NCBI GenBank assembly: GCA_009926305.1
Contig: RFPC01000023.1
Coordinates: 1 to 32,740, forward strand
Direction: 5' to 3'
Origin: a bacterium
Lineage (GTDB): Bacteria > Bdellovibrionota_C > UBA2361 > RFPC01
DNA length: 32,740 nucleotides
Position numbers and translations under genes: made by a program. Below, in pieces: positions 8,973 to 16,108 of this stretch. The first letter of the stretch is position 1. Every line of letters starts with the position of its first letter. The notes beneath the pieces were generated by a model. It made no database searches, was not told the DNA's origin, and saw only the letters and a program-made list of their open reading frames with translations.

Positions 8973-9647
8973 ATGAAAAAGTTTTCAACATTTCGGGAAG
9001 CATTATTTCTGGTAACGCATCCAAGTCTTTGGTTTCGCAGGTATCTCTCACAATCTGATTTTTCGCCTAATCCCATTGAGCAATTTACAAGGTGGTATGC
9101 GGAAGTACAGAAAGGATTGTGGGGGGAGTTTCCTAATTGGCTTTGTCTTTCAACCATCGATGAGCAGGGTATGCCAGATGGTCGTATTGTCCTTTTGAAA
9201 AGTTATGATGAGAGGGGGTTCGTTTTTTATACGAATACAACATCTCGAAAAGGTGCTTCGCTGGAGCGGCATCCTGCTACCGCTATGACGTTCTTTTGGG
9301 AGCGGTTTCAGAGACAGGTTCGGATATCTGGCTCGTGTGAGCAGGTTGCTCCAGAGGAGGCAGATCGGTATTTCTCGACTCGTCCGCGTGCCAGTCAGAT
9401 AGGAGCCTGGGCATCTTTACAGAGCCAGGAGTTATCAGATCGATCCAAGCTTGAGGAGAGAATATCTGAGTTCGAGCAGAAGTTTGCGAACAAGCCCGTT
9501 CCACGTCCTGAGTACTGGACGGGGTATCGATTAATTCCTCAGCGGTTCGAATTTTGGGAATTAAGAATGAGTCGACTTCATGACCGGTTTGAGTATACGG
9601 TTGGAGTGAAACCCGGTGAATGGAATATTCGTCAGCTCTATCCCTAA
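8973..9647 (+). CDS. pdxH: Pyridoxamine 5'-phosphate oxidase
   Basis: PdxH is an FMN enzyme that oxidises pyridoxine or pyridoxamine 5'-phosphate to the cofactor pyridoxal 5'-phosphate. The protein shows the family order: a substrate/FMN-binding block GRIVLLKSYDERGFVFYTN, then TSRKGASLERHPATAM, FFWERFQRQVRISG, the SRPxSQIGAWAS-type block written here as TRPRASQIGAWAS, and the C-terminal dimerisation motif PQRFEFWELRMSRLHDRF. All expected arginine and lysine positions for phosphate and FMN contacts appear to be kept. The start is ATG 8973; an in-frame TTG at 8967 overlaps the ettA stop and is less likely. The length of 224 residues is normal. The coupling to ettA is tight, but I know of no functional reason for it. 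Confidence 0.95.
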   Translation: MKKFSTFREALFLVTHPSLWFRRYLSQSDFSPNPIEQFTRWYAEVQKGLWGEFPNWLCLSTIDEQGMPDGRIVLLKSYDERGFVFYTNTTSRKGASLERHPATAMTFFWERFQRQVRISGSCEQVAPEEADRYFSTRPRASQIGAWASLQSQELSDRSKLEERISEFEQKFANKPVPRPEYWTGYRLIPQRFEFWELRMSRLHDRFEYTVGVKPGEWNIRQLYP

Positions 9648-9789
9648 GAATTGAGAAGAGCAGACCCATTTCTGAGTTCGAAGTGCGCACTCTGAGCCTT
9701 GTAACTATTATATATTACTGATATTTGCTGAGTAGCAGTCCTGCACGTTCAAATTTGCCTAAAGGAAGACTACCCGATACCCTTGGGTG

Positions 9790-10431
9790 ATGAGTCAAAG
9801 GGACGCTCACATATCCATTGGACTAAGCATCATAGCGCATGTTGTTTTCGCTATAGGTGTATTTTGTGCTCGGGACAGTATCCCGCTTTTGGCCTCGCAA
9901 CATCATTCAGGCAGTAAGACGCTTGCCATTCGCCTTCAGCCCCTCATTGAACAAGAAGTTGAGATACAGAAGAGAGTGAGGGCTCCTTCGATTGAGAAAC
10001 CAGTTCTTCCCAAGGAGGAGAAAGCCGTTGTGCCCCAACCCGATAAAAAGCAGGACTTCCCTGAATTCACCAATGAGCAAGCAGCAGACGGGGCTCGCGC
10101 GATGATGCAACATGAGTTGCTCATGAACGAGGAGAATGGACAACTCACAGACGACTACCGCTCGTTAATCTTGAGTTTGATAGCGAAAGAAAAGAGGTAT
10201 CCGCCAAGAGCGCAACGGCTCCGTCTAGAGGGAGAAGTATTGGTCTCTATACAGGTGTCAAATACAGGAAAGCTTTTGGGAGCAAGGATTACGAAGAACG
10301 CAAAGTATTCTTTTTTTGATCGAGAAGTTCTTCGCATGATCCATGCTGCAGCTCCTTTTCCTCGACCAGAAAAGGCGTTTCAAAGTAAAACTCTGACTTT
10401 TCAGATTCCAATTGAGTTTGAGCTGAAATAG
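9790..10431 (+). CDS. TonB-like energy transducer
   Basis: TonB proteins span the inner membrane once and carry proton-motive energy from ExbBD to outer-membrane receptors. This protein has a short cytoplasmic N-terminus, one hydrophobic segment (about residues 10-28), and a periplasmic linker rich in Pro, Lys and Glu (EKPVLPKEEKAVVPQPDKK). Its C-terminal TonB domain shows YPPRAQRLRLEGEVLVSIQV and a final strand LTFQIPIEFEL. In the first of these, the EGEVLVSIQV strand is diagnostic. ATG 9790 and GTG 9787 are both possible starts; an AAGGAAG lies rather far upstream. No exbB/exbD or receptor gene is nearby. The stop codon directly abuts the murD stop on the opposite strand with no spacer, so the two genes converge. 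Length (213) is normal. Confidence 0.8.
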   Translation: MSQRDAHISIGLSIIAHVVFAIGVFCARDSIPLLASQHHSGSKTLAIRLQPLIEQEVEIQKRVRAPSIEKPVLPKEEKAVVPQPDKKQDFPEFTNEQAADGARAMMQHELLMNEENGQLTDDYRSLILSLIAKEKRYPPRAQRLRLEGEVLVSIQVSNTGKLLGARITKNAKYSFFDREVLRMIHAAAPFPRPEKAFQSKTLTFQIPIEFELK

Positions 10432-11754
10432 TTAGGATGTAGTTTCTAAAGCCGTATTGAAAGCAGCGCCACGTTCCATAAAATTCTTGTACGCATGATA
10501 ACTTGCTGCAGCTGGAGAGAAGAGGCAGGTAGTTTCTCTTGGGGTAATTTGCATTGCTATGGTTACCGCCTCATGAACGGTGTCTGCTTGAAAGAGAGAC
10601 CGGAGAGGATAGTTTGCTTCTTGCAGTAAAGGATAAAGCTTCTTCCCGGTATCTGGAATGCAGATAATGTTCAATTGAGGAGTCGAGACCAAAAATTGGA
10701 CAAGCTCAGTCAGGGGGACATCTCGCTCCATACCACCGATAATAAGAGTTGAGATATCGGGAAGAGACTGTATCGCGGATATTGCTGCCTCAGGAATGGT
10801 TGAAGCAGAATCATTGATGAAGCGAATCCCTGAGAATGTCCCTACATCTTCCATTCGAAAAGGAAGCCCTTGAAATCTCGTAATTCCTTCTTGGATATTC
10901 TCCATACTGATTCCCATAGAGCGCGCGATAGTGATGGCAAAGAGTGAGTTAATTCTTTGGTGGTGTGACTCCAGATAAGGTGGGAGGTTCAATTCGCGGA
11001 GAATTTCAAGGTTGTCTCCAATCCAGTGTATCTCTCGTGTATTTTCTAGTGCGTGAATACGACTCTTTAGTGACTGATGCACAAATGCAAGGGATTGCGT
11101 GTCATTGTAGCTGAGGAGGATACGATATTTAGCCGACGCATAATCATCAAAAGAGTCGTAGTATTCTAGGTGTTCCTTATAGATATTGAGTAAGACTGAG
11201 AGTGTTGGTGCGTATCGAATATGTTGTAACTGATGGCTGGAAAGCTCCAGCACTACGGGTCTATCTACGGAACAGGAGTCAATCCGCTCAAATACTGGAA
11301 TGCCGATGTTTCCCATCAAAAGTGGCTTTTTCCCAGCAGCTTCAAGTATTGAAGCAAGGAGTGAGCTTGTTGAAGTCTTTCCTTTGGTTCCAGTGATTCC
11401 AATTGTTTTTCCTCGGAAATATTTGAGGAAAAGCTCGATCTGACTTGTAATTCGTGAACCGCATTCTTCCCAGATATGCTTTGAAAGAGGGATTCCTGGC
11501 GAGCGAATTACGAGGTCATATTCCGATAAGGCTTGTAGGTAATGCTCGCCGAGATACAGGATATCTGCGTGAGAGATAGATAGATTTTCTCTCATATCAG
11601 CAATTGCCATTGTCGAATGAGTATTCATCTCACGGAGGAGCGTGGCGGTACTCTTTCCTTCCGCTCCATATCCAAGAATAAGGATTTTTTTCGCAGAGAA
11701 CTCTTTGGCTAACGCATCTCGTATCATTGCTGCAATACTTTTTGTTTCACGCAT
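10432..11754 (-). CDS. murD: MurD-type ligase, likely UDP-MurNAc-L-Ala--L-glutamate ligase (MurD2)
   Basis: Mur ligases add amino acids to the UDP-MurNAc peptide in the cytoplasm; MurD adds glutamate. The protein has the N-terminal UDP-binding Rossmann motif LGYGAEGKST (28-37), RSPGIP (84-89), the ATP loop ITGTKGKTSTS (120-130), the MGNIGIP block and LNIYKEHLEYY, followed by a C-terminal domain beginning near NDSASTIPEA (314-323). Canonical MurD has NDSKATN at the last site, so the lysine is missing here. The gene overlaps the 3' end of the murL-like gene by 31 bp, and AGGAG sits eight bases before its ATG, so the two are probably translationally coupled. Because the partner looks like MurL, which epimerises an L-Glu already attached, this enzyme is probably the MurD2 type that uses L-Glu. 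General MurD family is sure; L-Glu use is inferred from context. Confidence 0.88.
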   Translation of the reverse strand: MRETKSIAAMIRDALAKEFSAKKILILGYGAEGKSTATLLREMNTHSTMAIADMRENLSISHADILYLGEHYLQALSEYDLVIRSPGIPLSKHIWEECGSRITSQIELFLKYFRGKTIGITGTKGKTSTSSLLASILEAAGKKPLLMGNIGIPVFERIDSCSVDRPVVLELSSHQLQHIRYAPTLSVLLNIYKEHLEYYDSFDDYASAKYRILLSYNDTQSLAFVHQSLKSRIHALENTREIHWIGDNLEILRELNLPPYLESHHQRINSLFAITIARSMGISMENIQEGITRFQGLPFRMEDVGTFSGIRFINDSASTIPEAAISAIQSLPDISTLIIGGMERDVPLTELVQFLVSTPQLNIICIPDTGKKLYPLLQEANYPLRSLFQADTVHEAVTIAMQITPRETTCLFSPAAASYHAYKNFMERGAAFNTALETTS

Positions 11755-13055
11755 TTCTCGAACTCCTGGGGGAGAAAGTGCCTTTCATTCCAATCGTATA
11801 ATAGACTCTTCAGAGTGCTTTCCTCGACACAGATCTGGTTCTTATCCCTCAAGAGCTTTGATACCGGATTCCTTTGCAAAAGTTCCCTTACACACGCTGT
11901 TGATTCCTCTCGTGTGCCAACACACTCAAAAGGCTTTATTCGAGCTGGTAAGCAGAGGTCAAGGAGCATCTCTTCAAGATGCTGATTCTCCAGAGGGTTA
12001 TTGCGGAAGATCGGTTGTAATGATGTAAACGGTGATAAAATCAGCGCGACGAAAAGGCACTTTGGACACTCTTCACACCATTTGTCTTCATAGCAGCCCA
12101 CGTTGCAACTTCTAAAAATTGAATGATACTTGGTAAAGTTGGCAAAATATCGGGCAATTTGTACTTCATGGAGTGGGCGTAGCAAACTGAAGTATTCAAT
12201 ATCTTGAGATAGATATATGTGGGAATAGCTTCGAAATTGTGACTCAAATTCTAGTGATTTTGAATACTGATGGTTTACCTCACTATCCGCGATATTCGTT
12301 TCAGAGGCACTTCTCTCATTTGATAAGATGACGTTTTTTTTCCCTAAAAGCGCAGCAGCTAACAGCGAAACAAAAGCAAGTAGCGCAGAAAATGGAGTAT
12401 GTCCGTTGAGATATCCTAAGCTATTCAGTGCTAATAGTTTTCGATCGAGCGAGCGAGATACTTCAAAAATATCGCCTTTTGCGTAGCCTGCAGCAGATGC
12501 TGAGCGCATGCAAGCAGGTCTTGGATTGAGGAAAAAAAGCATGTTTTCATTTTTTTGGTGAGCGAGGAGTTCGAGAGTAGCTAGAGAGTCTTTTCCTCCA
12601 CCCACTGGTATGAGATTTCCATCCGTAGCAAGCGGTATAGAATAATGTATGGGAGAGTCTACTGATCCACAAAATGAAATAAATTCATTCTCAAGAGTCT
12701 GTATTCCATTCTGATATCGAAATTCGCCAAGACCATGATAGAAGAGATGTTTCCAAAAAGTGAGCTCGTCTGATGAAATTTCAACATCTACGAATTGAAA
12801 CTGAGGTGAGCATGTCGCTTTCCAGTAGCTCAGAGCTTCTATTAATCCGAGCCTCGTTACCATTGGAATGAGTTGGTCAATACGTTTTTGCGAGTCAACA
12901 CAAGGAAAGTGAAACTCACTGGTAAAATCCTCTAGCCCCTCAATGGTATAGAAGTATCGAACAGTATCTCTATTACGCTCTGGTATGATTTCAAAGCCTC
13001 TATAGAGAAAGGTAGGGAACTGTTCTCGAAGTATCGATGGATTTTTGTTTTGCAT
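11724..13055 (-). CDS. murL: MurL-like UDP-MurNAc-L-Ala-L-Glu epimerase
   Basis: MurL, described in Xanthomonas, uses ATP and Mg2+ to invert the terminal L-Glu of UDP-MurNAc-L-Ala-L-Glu to D-Glu, replacing free D-Glu supply by MurI. This 443-residue protein matches what I recall of that family. It has an N-terminal beta-rich part with FPTFLYRGFEI, a PP-loop-like adenylation motif IPVGGGKDSLAT (149-160), GYLNGHTPFSAL (214-225), SNERSASETN (245-254) and a cysteine cluster with C317, C321, C327, C330 and C333. The ATG start is preceded by GCGGGGAA. It lies 61 bp after the glycosyltransferase gene and overlaps the murD start by 31 bp, exactly the partner expected for this route. A generic PP-loop protein is the alternative; the murD overlap makes MurL much more likely. 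Confidence 0.82.
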   Translation of the reverse strand: MQNKNPSILREQFPTFLYRGFEIIPERNRDTVRYFYTIEGLEDFTSEFHFPCVDSQKRIDQLIPMVTRLGLIEALSYWKATCSPQFQFVDVEISSDELTFWKHLFYHGLGEFRYQNGIQTLENEFISFCGSVDSPIHYSIPLATDGNLIPVGGGKDSLATLELLAHQKNENMLFFLNPRPACMRSASAAGYAKGDIFEVSRSLDRKLLALNSLGYLNGHTPFSALLAFVSLLAAALLGKKNVILSNERSASETNIADSEVNHQYSKSLEFESQFRSYSHIYLSQDIEYFSLLRPLHEVQIARYFANFTKYHSIFRSCNVGCYEDKWCEECPKCLFVALILSPFTSLQPIFRNNPLENQHLEEMLLDLCLPARIKPFECVGTREESTACVRELLQRNPVSKLLRDKNQICVEESTLKSLLYDWNERHFLPQEFEKCVKQKVLQQ

Positions 13056-13116
13056 TTCCCCGCTAGTCTATCAGAGCTATTCGTCAAAAGTCAGCAGATA
13101 GAGACTATCTTTCACA

Positions 13117-13815
13117 TCAGGAAGATATCCCAGAGGTACTGCTGGATCGTCGCCATTCTCTCCATGCCTGTGTGCCTGTTGTAAGAAGATGTGAATAGGT
13201 GACCGAAAGCCATCCATTTTGGGCATATTTTCGAGCACTCGTTTCGATTATCCCCCCTGATGCAATGATGGGCATTCCTGCTCTTTTTACTTTCCAGACG
13301 AACAGGTGATCCTCTCCAATCTGGACATTTTCATCGTAGCCCCCTAGAGCGCGAAAATTCTCAGCAGAGATGCAAAGTCCTTGATCGCCAAACGGAAGGC
13401 CCAGGTAACGAGACCGTATCCATGCTCCAAATTGATTTAATGCCATGAGATTTGGCCCGTCTTCTTTGAACTTCAGGTCACAGTAAAAAAGTGCACTCGG
13501 ATGCACGATAATAGAAGTCGTCATACTTTTAATAGTTGAGGCAGCAAGTCTGGAATCGGCATGTACAAACCACAGATAGTTCCCAGAGGAATGGGCAGCT
13601 CCGGCATTTAGCTGACGTGCTCTTCCCGGCGGAGTATCCGATATAACCCACTTTACTTTAGACTGAGCGGTATCAAGAGGCGTCTCGTGCAAACAACATT
13701 TTGTAGTTGAGATGACGATCTCATGGATTGCCTCGAATTGTAATAATGCATCAATGAGGTGTTGAACAGATGACTCATTTTTCCCCAAGGGAACGATTAC
13801 TGAAATTGGATACAT
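13117..13815 (-). CDS. Family 2 glycosyltransferase (TIGR04283-like)
   Basis: This is a GT-A fold glycosyltransferase using a nucleotide sugar in the cytoplasm; acceptor and sugar are unknown. The start ISVIVPLGKNE is the usual first strand of GT2. PGRARQLNAGA followed by YLWFVHADSRL (the DxD-like metal site) and GLPFGDQGLCISAENFRALGGYDE match the transferase-2 subfamily often annotated as rSAM/selenodomain-associated. No membrane segment is visible, and 232 residues is a normal length. The gene sits four bases after the mltG stop and 61 bp before murL on the same strand, so it is part of the cell-wall cluster. Whether it acts on peptidoglycan or a lipid carrier cannot be told. ATG 13815 is preceded by a weak AGGTAA. 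Confidence 0.85.
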   Translation of the reverse strand: MYPISVIVPLGKNESSVQHLIDALLQFEAIHEIVISTTKCCLHETPLDTAQSKVKWVISDTPPGRARQLNAGAAHSSGNYLWFVHADSRLAASTIKSMTTSIIVHPSALFYCDLKFKEDGPNLMALNQFGAWIRSRYLGLPFGDQGLCISAENFRALGGYDENVQIGEDHLFVWKVKRAGMPIIASGGIIETSARKYAQNGWLSVTYSHLLTTGTQAWREWRRSSSTSGISS

Positions 13816-13819
13816 AAGC

Positions 13820-14902
13820 TTACCTGACTGGCTTTTGAGAAATTATATCTGCCTTTTTTCGTGCTCTCCAGTATGCTTCTACGTTACGATTATGTTCAGA
13901 GAGCTTTTTGGTAAAGCGGTGTCTTGAGAAGTCGTTAGCATCAACAACATAATAAAGAAAACCATGGTGCGTCGGCGTAATAACAGCCTTCAGCGAATGA
14001 AGCCCTGGTGAGCAGATAGGAGTTGGAGGAAGGCCTAGATGAATGCGGGTATTATATTTATTGGTCTTATCATTCAAGTGGCGGTAGCGCAGATTCCCAT
14101 CAAAATCCTTTAGACCATAGATAATAGTGGCATCAATGCCTAAGGCTATTCTTTTTCGTAGACGGTTGTGAATAACCTCTGAAACAATTTGTCTTTCTTC
14201 ATTTCTATTGGTTTCTCGTTCAATAAGACTTGCCATTGTGACCGCTTCCTGAAGAGAAAAATTCATTGTTTCTAATGCTGAGATGTAGTCGGCCGGTAGT
14301 TTTTCAAAAAATGTATTTAAGAGAGTCGAGATAAACTCATTGGGCGAGGGAAATGTCGTAAATCGATACGTAGCGGGGAAAAGATAACCCTCAAGAGATG
14401 AAGCTGGTTGCGAGAGTCTCGGATAGCGTACGTGCCAGTTTTCGGCTGTAAGCGCATGCTCTAGTTCCTCAAGCGTTCCAATTTTGCTTTTAACAGCACG
14501 AGCCAGTATTTGTTGCTGAGTAAATCCTTCGGGAATAGTCATCTCTAGCACGACTGGTTCATAGATATCTCCCCTTCGAATCGCTGTATCAATCTGAGAG
14601 GGTGTCGTATGAGGCTGAAATTGATAATGGCCAGCTTGATAGCGGGAATAATCGGAAAAAAGCCTGACCCAAAGTTTAAAAACTACGGGAGATTCGATAA
14701 CACCGTGATTCTCGAGTTTTATAGCAAGAGCACCTAAACTTTCCCCTCGTTCTAGTTCAATTTCTATTAGGGTTGAGAAAGAAAGAGGCTTGTTTCCCCA
14801 AAGTTGTATCTGTTGATAGGAGAATAGTATTACGCAAAACAGAAAAACGCTAAGACTGCCAATCACTCCTACTAAGATATATAAAGGTCTTCTACGGTTC
14901 AT
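13820..14902 (-). CDS. mltG: Endolytic murein transglycosylase MltG (YceG family)
   Basis: MltG cleaves nascent glycan strands at the outer face of the inner membrane and helps set their length. The protein has one N-terminal membrane anchor (about residues 8-29) and then a LysM-like subdomain with IELERGESLGALAIKL. The catalytic YceG domain contains MTIPEGFTQQQI, LEGYLFPATYRF (170-181), the active-site glutamate in ASLIERET (E228), GIDATIIYGL and TRIHLGLPPTPICSPG near the end. Length (360) is typical. It is the first gene of the minus-strand set mltG, glycosyltransferase, murL, murD. The next start is only four bases past its stop, indicating cotranscription. The start ATG has no strong Shine-Dalgarno sequence. 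Confidence 0.95.
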   Translation of the reverse strand: MNRRRPLYILVGVIGSLSVFLFCVILFSYQQIQLWGNKPLSFSTLIEIELERGESLGALAIKLENHGVIESPVVFKLWVRLFSDYSRYQAGHYQFQPHTTPSQIDTAIRRGDIYEPVVLEMTIPEGFTQQQILARAVKSKIGTLEELEHALTAENWHVRYPRLSQPASSLEGYLFPATYRFTTFPSPNEFISTLLNTFFEKLPADYISALETMNFSLQEAVTMASLIERETNRNEERQIVSEVIHNRLRKRIALGIDATIIYGLKDFDGNLRYRHLNDKTNKYNTRIHLGLPPTPICSPGLHSLKAVITPTHHGFLYYVVDANDFSRHRFTKKLSEHNRNVEAYWRARKKADIISQKPVR

Positions 14903-15078
14903 GGTGAGAAAGTATTCATGTGCCCAGAATGTTGATGTGGTTCTGTAATCGATTTTTTATTACAAACCAGAGTCAGTCCCTACATTCTATATACAATCTT
15001 TATGAGTATCGAGAAAAGATAGCATCGTACGTGAGAGTCTGGGAGACGCTTTGTTTTCCCATTGGCGTTCAATCTGTG

Positions 15079-15858
15079 TTACAGCGAATCCGCTTCGTTG
15101 AGCGCTTCTTTGAGGGGTTCGATACGCTTCTTCATCTCCGGGTCTGCATAGAGTCGAGTTCGCTTTCTCATATATGCTACTTGCACAAAAAGCCCGAAGC
15201 CCATCGCTGCATAGAGCTGGTTTTTCTCGATATGAGCCCCTAGCCCCTCAGCAAACAAAAAGCCGCCGATCAGAAATACAAGGCTCAGAGCAAATACTTT
15301 AAGATTTGGATTTGATTCAATGATCCGACTAATTTTACCAACCGAGGTAAGAAGTACGAGAACTGAAATCATTACGGCAGTAACCATTATTGGATATGAA
15401 TCAACGGTTCCAATTGCACTGAGAACGCTATCAAGTGAGAAAATTAAATTTACCCCTAAAATTTGTATCAATATGAGGGCAGGGCTCGGAGTTTTCTTTG
15501 AACGCATGTGATGATGATACATCCCGAGATCATTGTAGTGCTTGATCGCAATCCACATGAGTACAAGACCTCCTACGAGTGAAATAAGTTCATTGTAAGA
15601 GATGCTTAGACCCAGCACGTTTTCAATGATTCCTATTGGAGCAGTAAGAGCTGTTAGCCAAGAGAGGGCAGTCAAAAGAATGATTCGGACTACCGCTCCT
15701 TGTATGAGACCGAGTCTTTCTATCAATCTTCGTTGGTTTTCCGGCAGCGGTTTACATTGAAGAATTACTACCAGAGCATTATCAACAACCAGCACGAGCT
15801 CTACCAGTGTTAGGAGAGCCAGACCGATAATCCCTTCTAATGTAAGAAAGTCTTCCAT
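15079..15858 (-). CDS. TerC-family integral membrane protein
   Basis: TerC-type proteins are multi-pass inner-membrane proteins linked to metal (mainly Mn2+) export or insertion of exported proteins. About seven hydrophobic segments are present. The two acidic family motifs are seen: LVLVVDNALVVI near residue 25 and LIFSLDSVLSAIG in the middle, whose aspartates are thought to bind metal. A loop MYHHHMRSKKTPS between them is basic and histidine-rich. The C-terminal 30 residues are charged and cytoplasmic. Length (259) is normal. The start ATG is preceded by TAGGT. It is on the same strand as mltG but upstream of it by 176 bp, so a separate promoter is likely. The YggT/YkoY-type subfamily is not distinguished. 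Confidence 0.88.
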   Translation of the reverse strand: MEDFLTLEGIIGLALLTLVELVLVVDNALVVILQCKPLPENQRRLIERLGLIQGAVVRIILLTALSWLTALTAPIGIIENVLGLSISYNELISLVGGLVLMWIAIKHYNDLGMYHHHMRSKKTPSPALILIQILGVNLIFSLDSVLSAIGTVDSYPIMVTAVMISVLVLLTSVGKISRIIESNPNLKVFALSLVFLIGGFLFAEGLGAHIEKNQLYAAMGFGLFVQVAYMRKRTRLYADPEMKKRIEPLKEALNEADSL

Positions 15859-16108
15859 ACCTATAAACTCACTCTATCTTTGCGGTTCTCGGATATCTTC
15901 AAGGGAGTCGTGAGTCAGAGTCAAGGGCATTCTGTGAGAGATAGAGGGGCTGTGATGCCTGGTAATCAGGAGAAAGTAGGGCAGGTGCTGGAATCTGCAA
16001 TAGAGAGGATATAGACTATTGCCGAGCTTCGAGAGGAAAAATAGCTCAAAAAGGGGTATTCCCTCTGGTATCTCTTGTTCTGTGTGCATTGTGGGTTGGT
16101 GATTGAGT

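Noticed and set aside
9682-9691. The palindrome AGTGCGCACT between pdxH and the TonB-like gene
   Set aside because: It is a single 10-bp palindrome with no second copy or nearby promoter; too little to call an operator.
14920-15243. A 107-codon plus-strand frame between mltG and TerC
   Set aside because: About half is antisense to the TerC coding region, and no motif or ribosome-binding site supports it.
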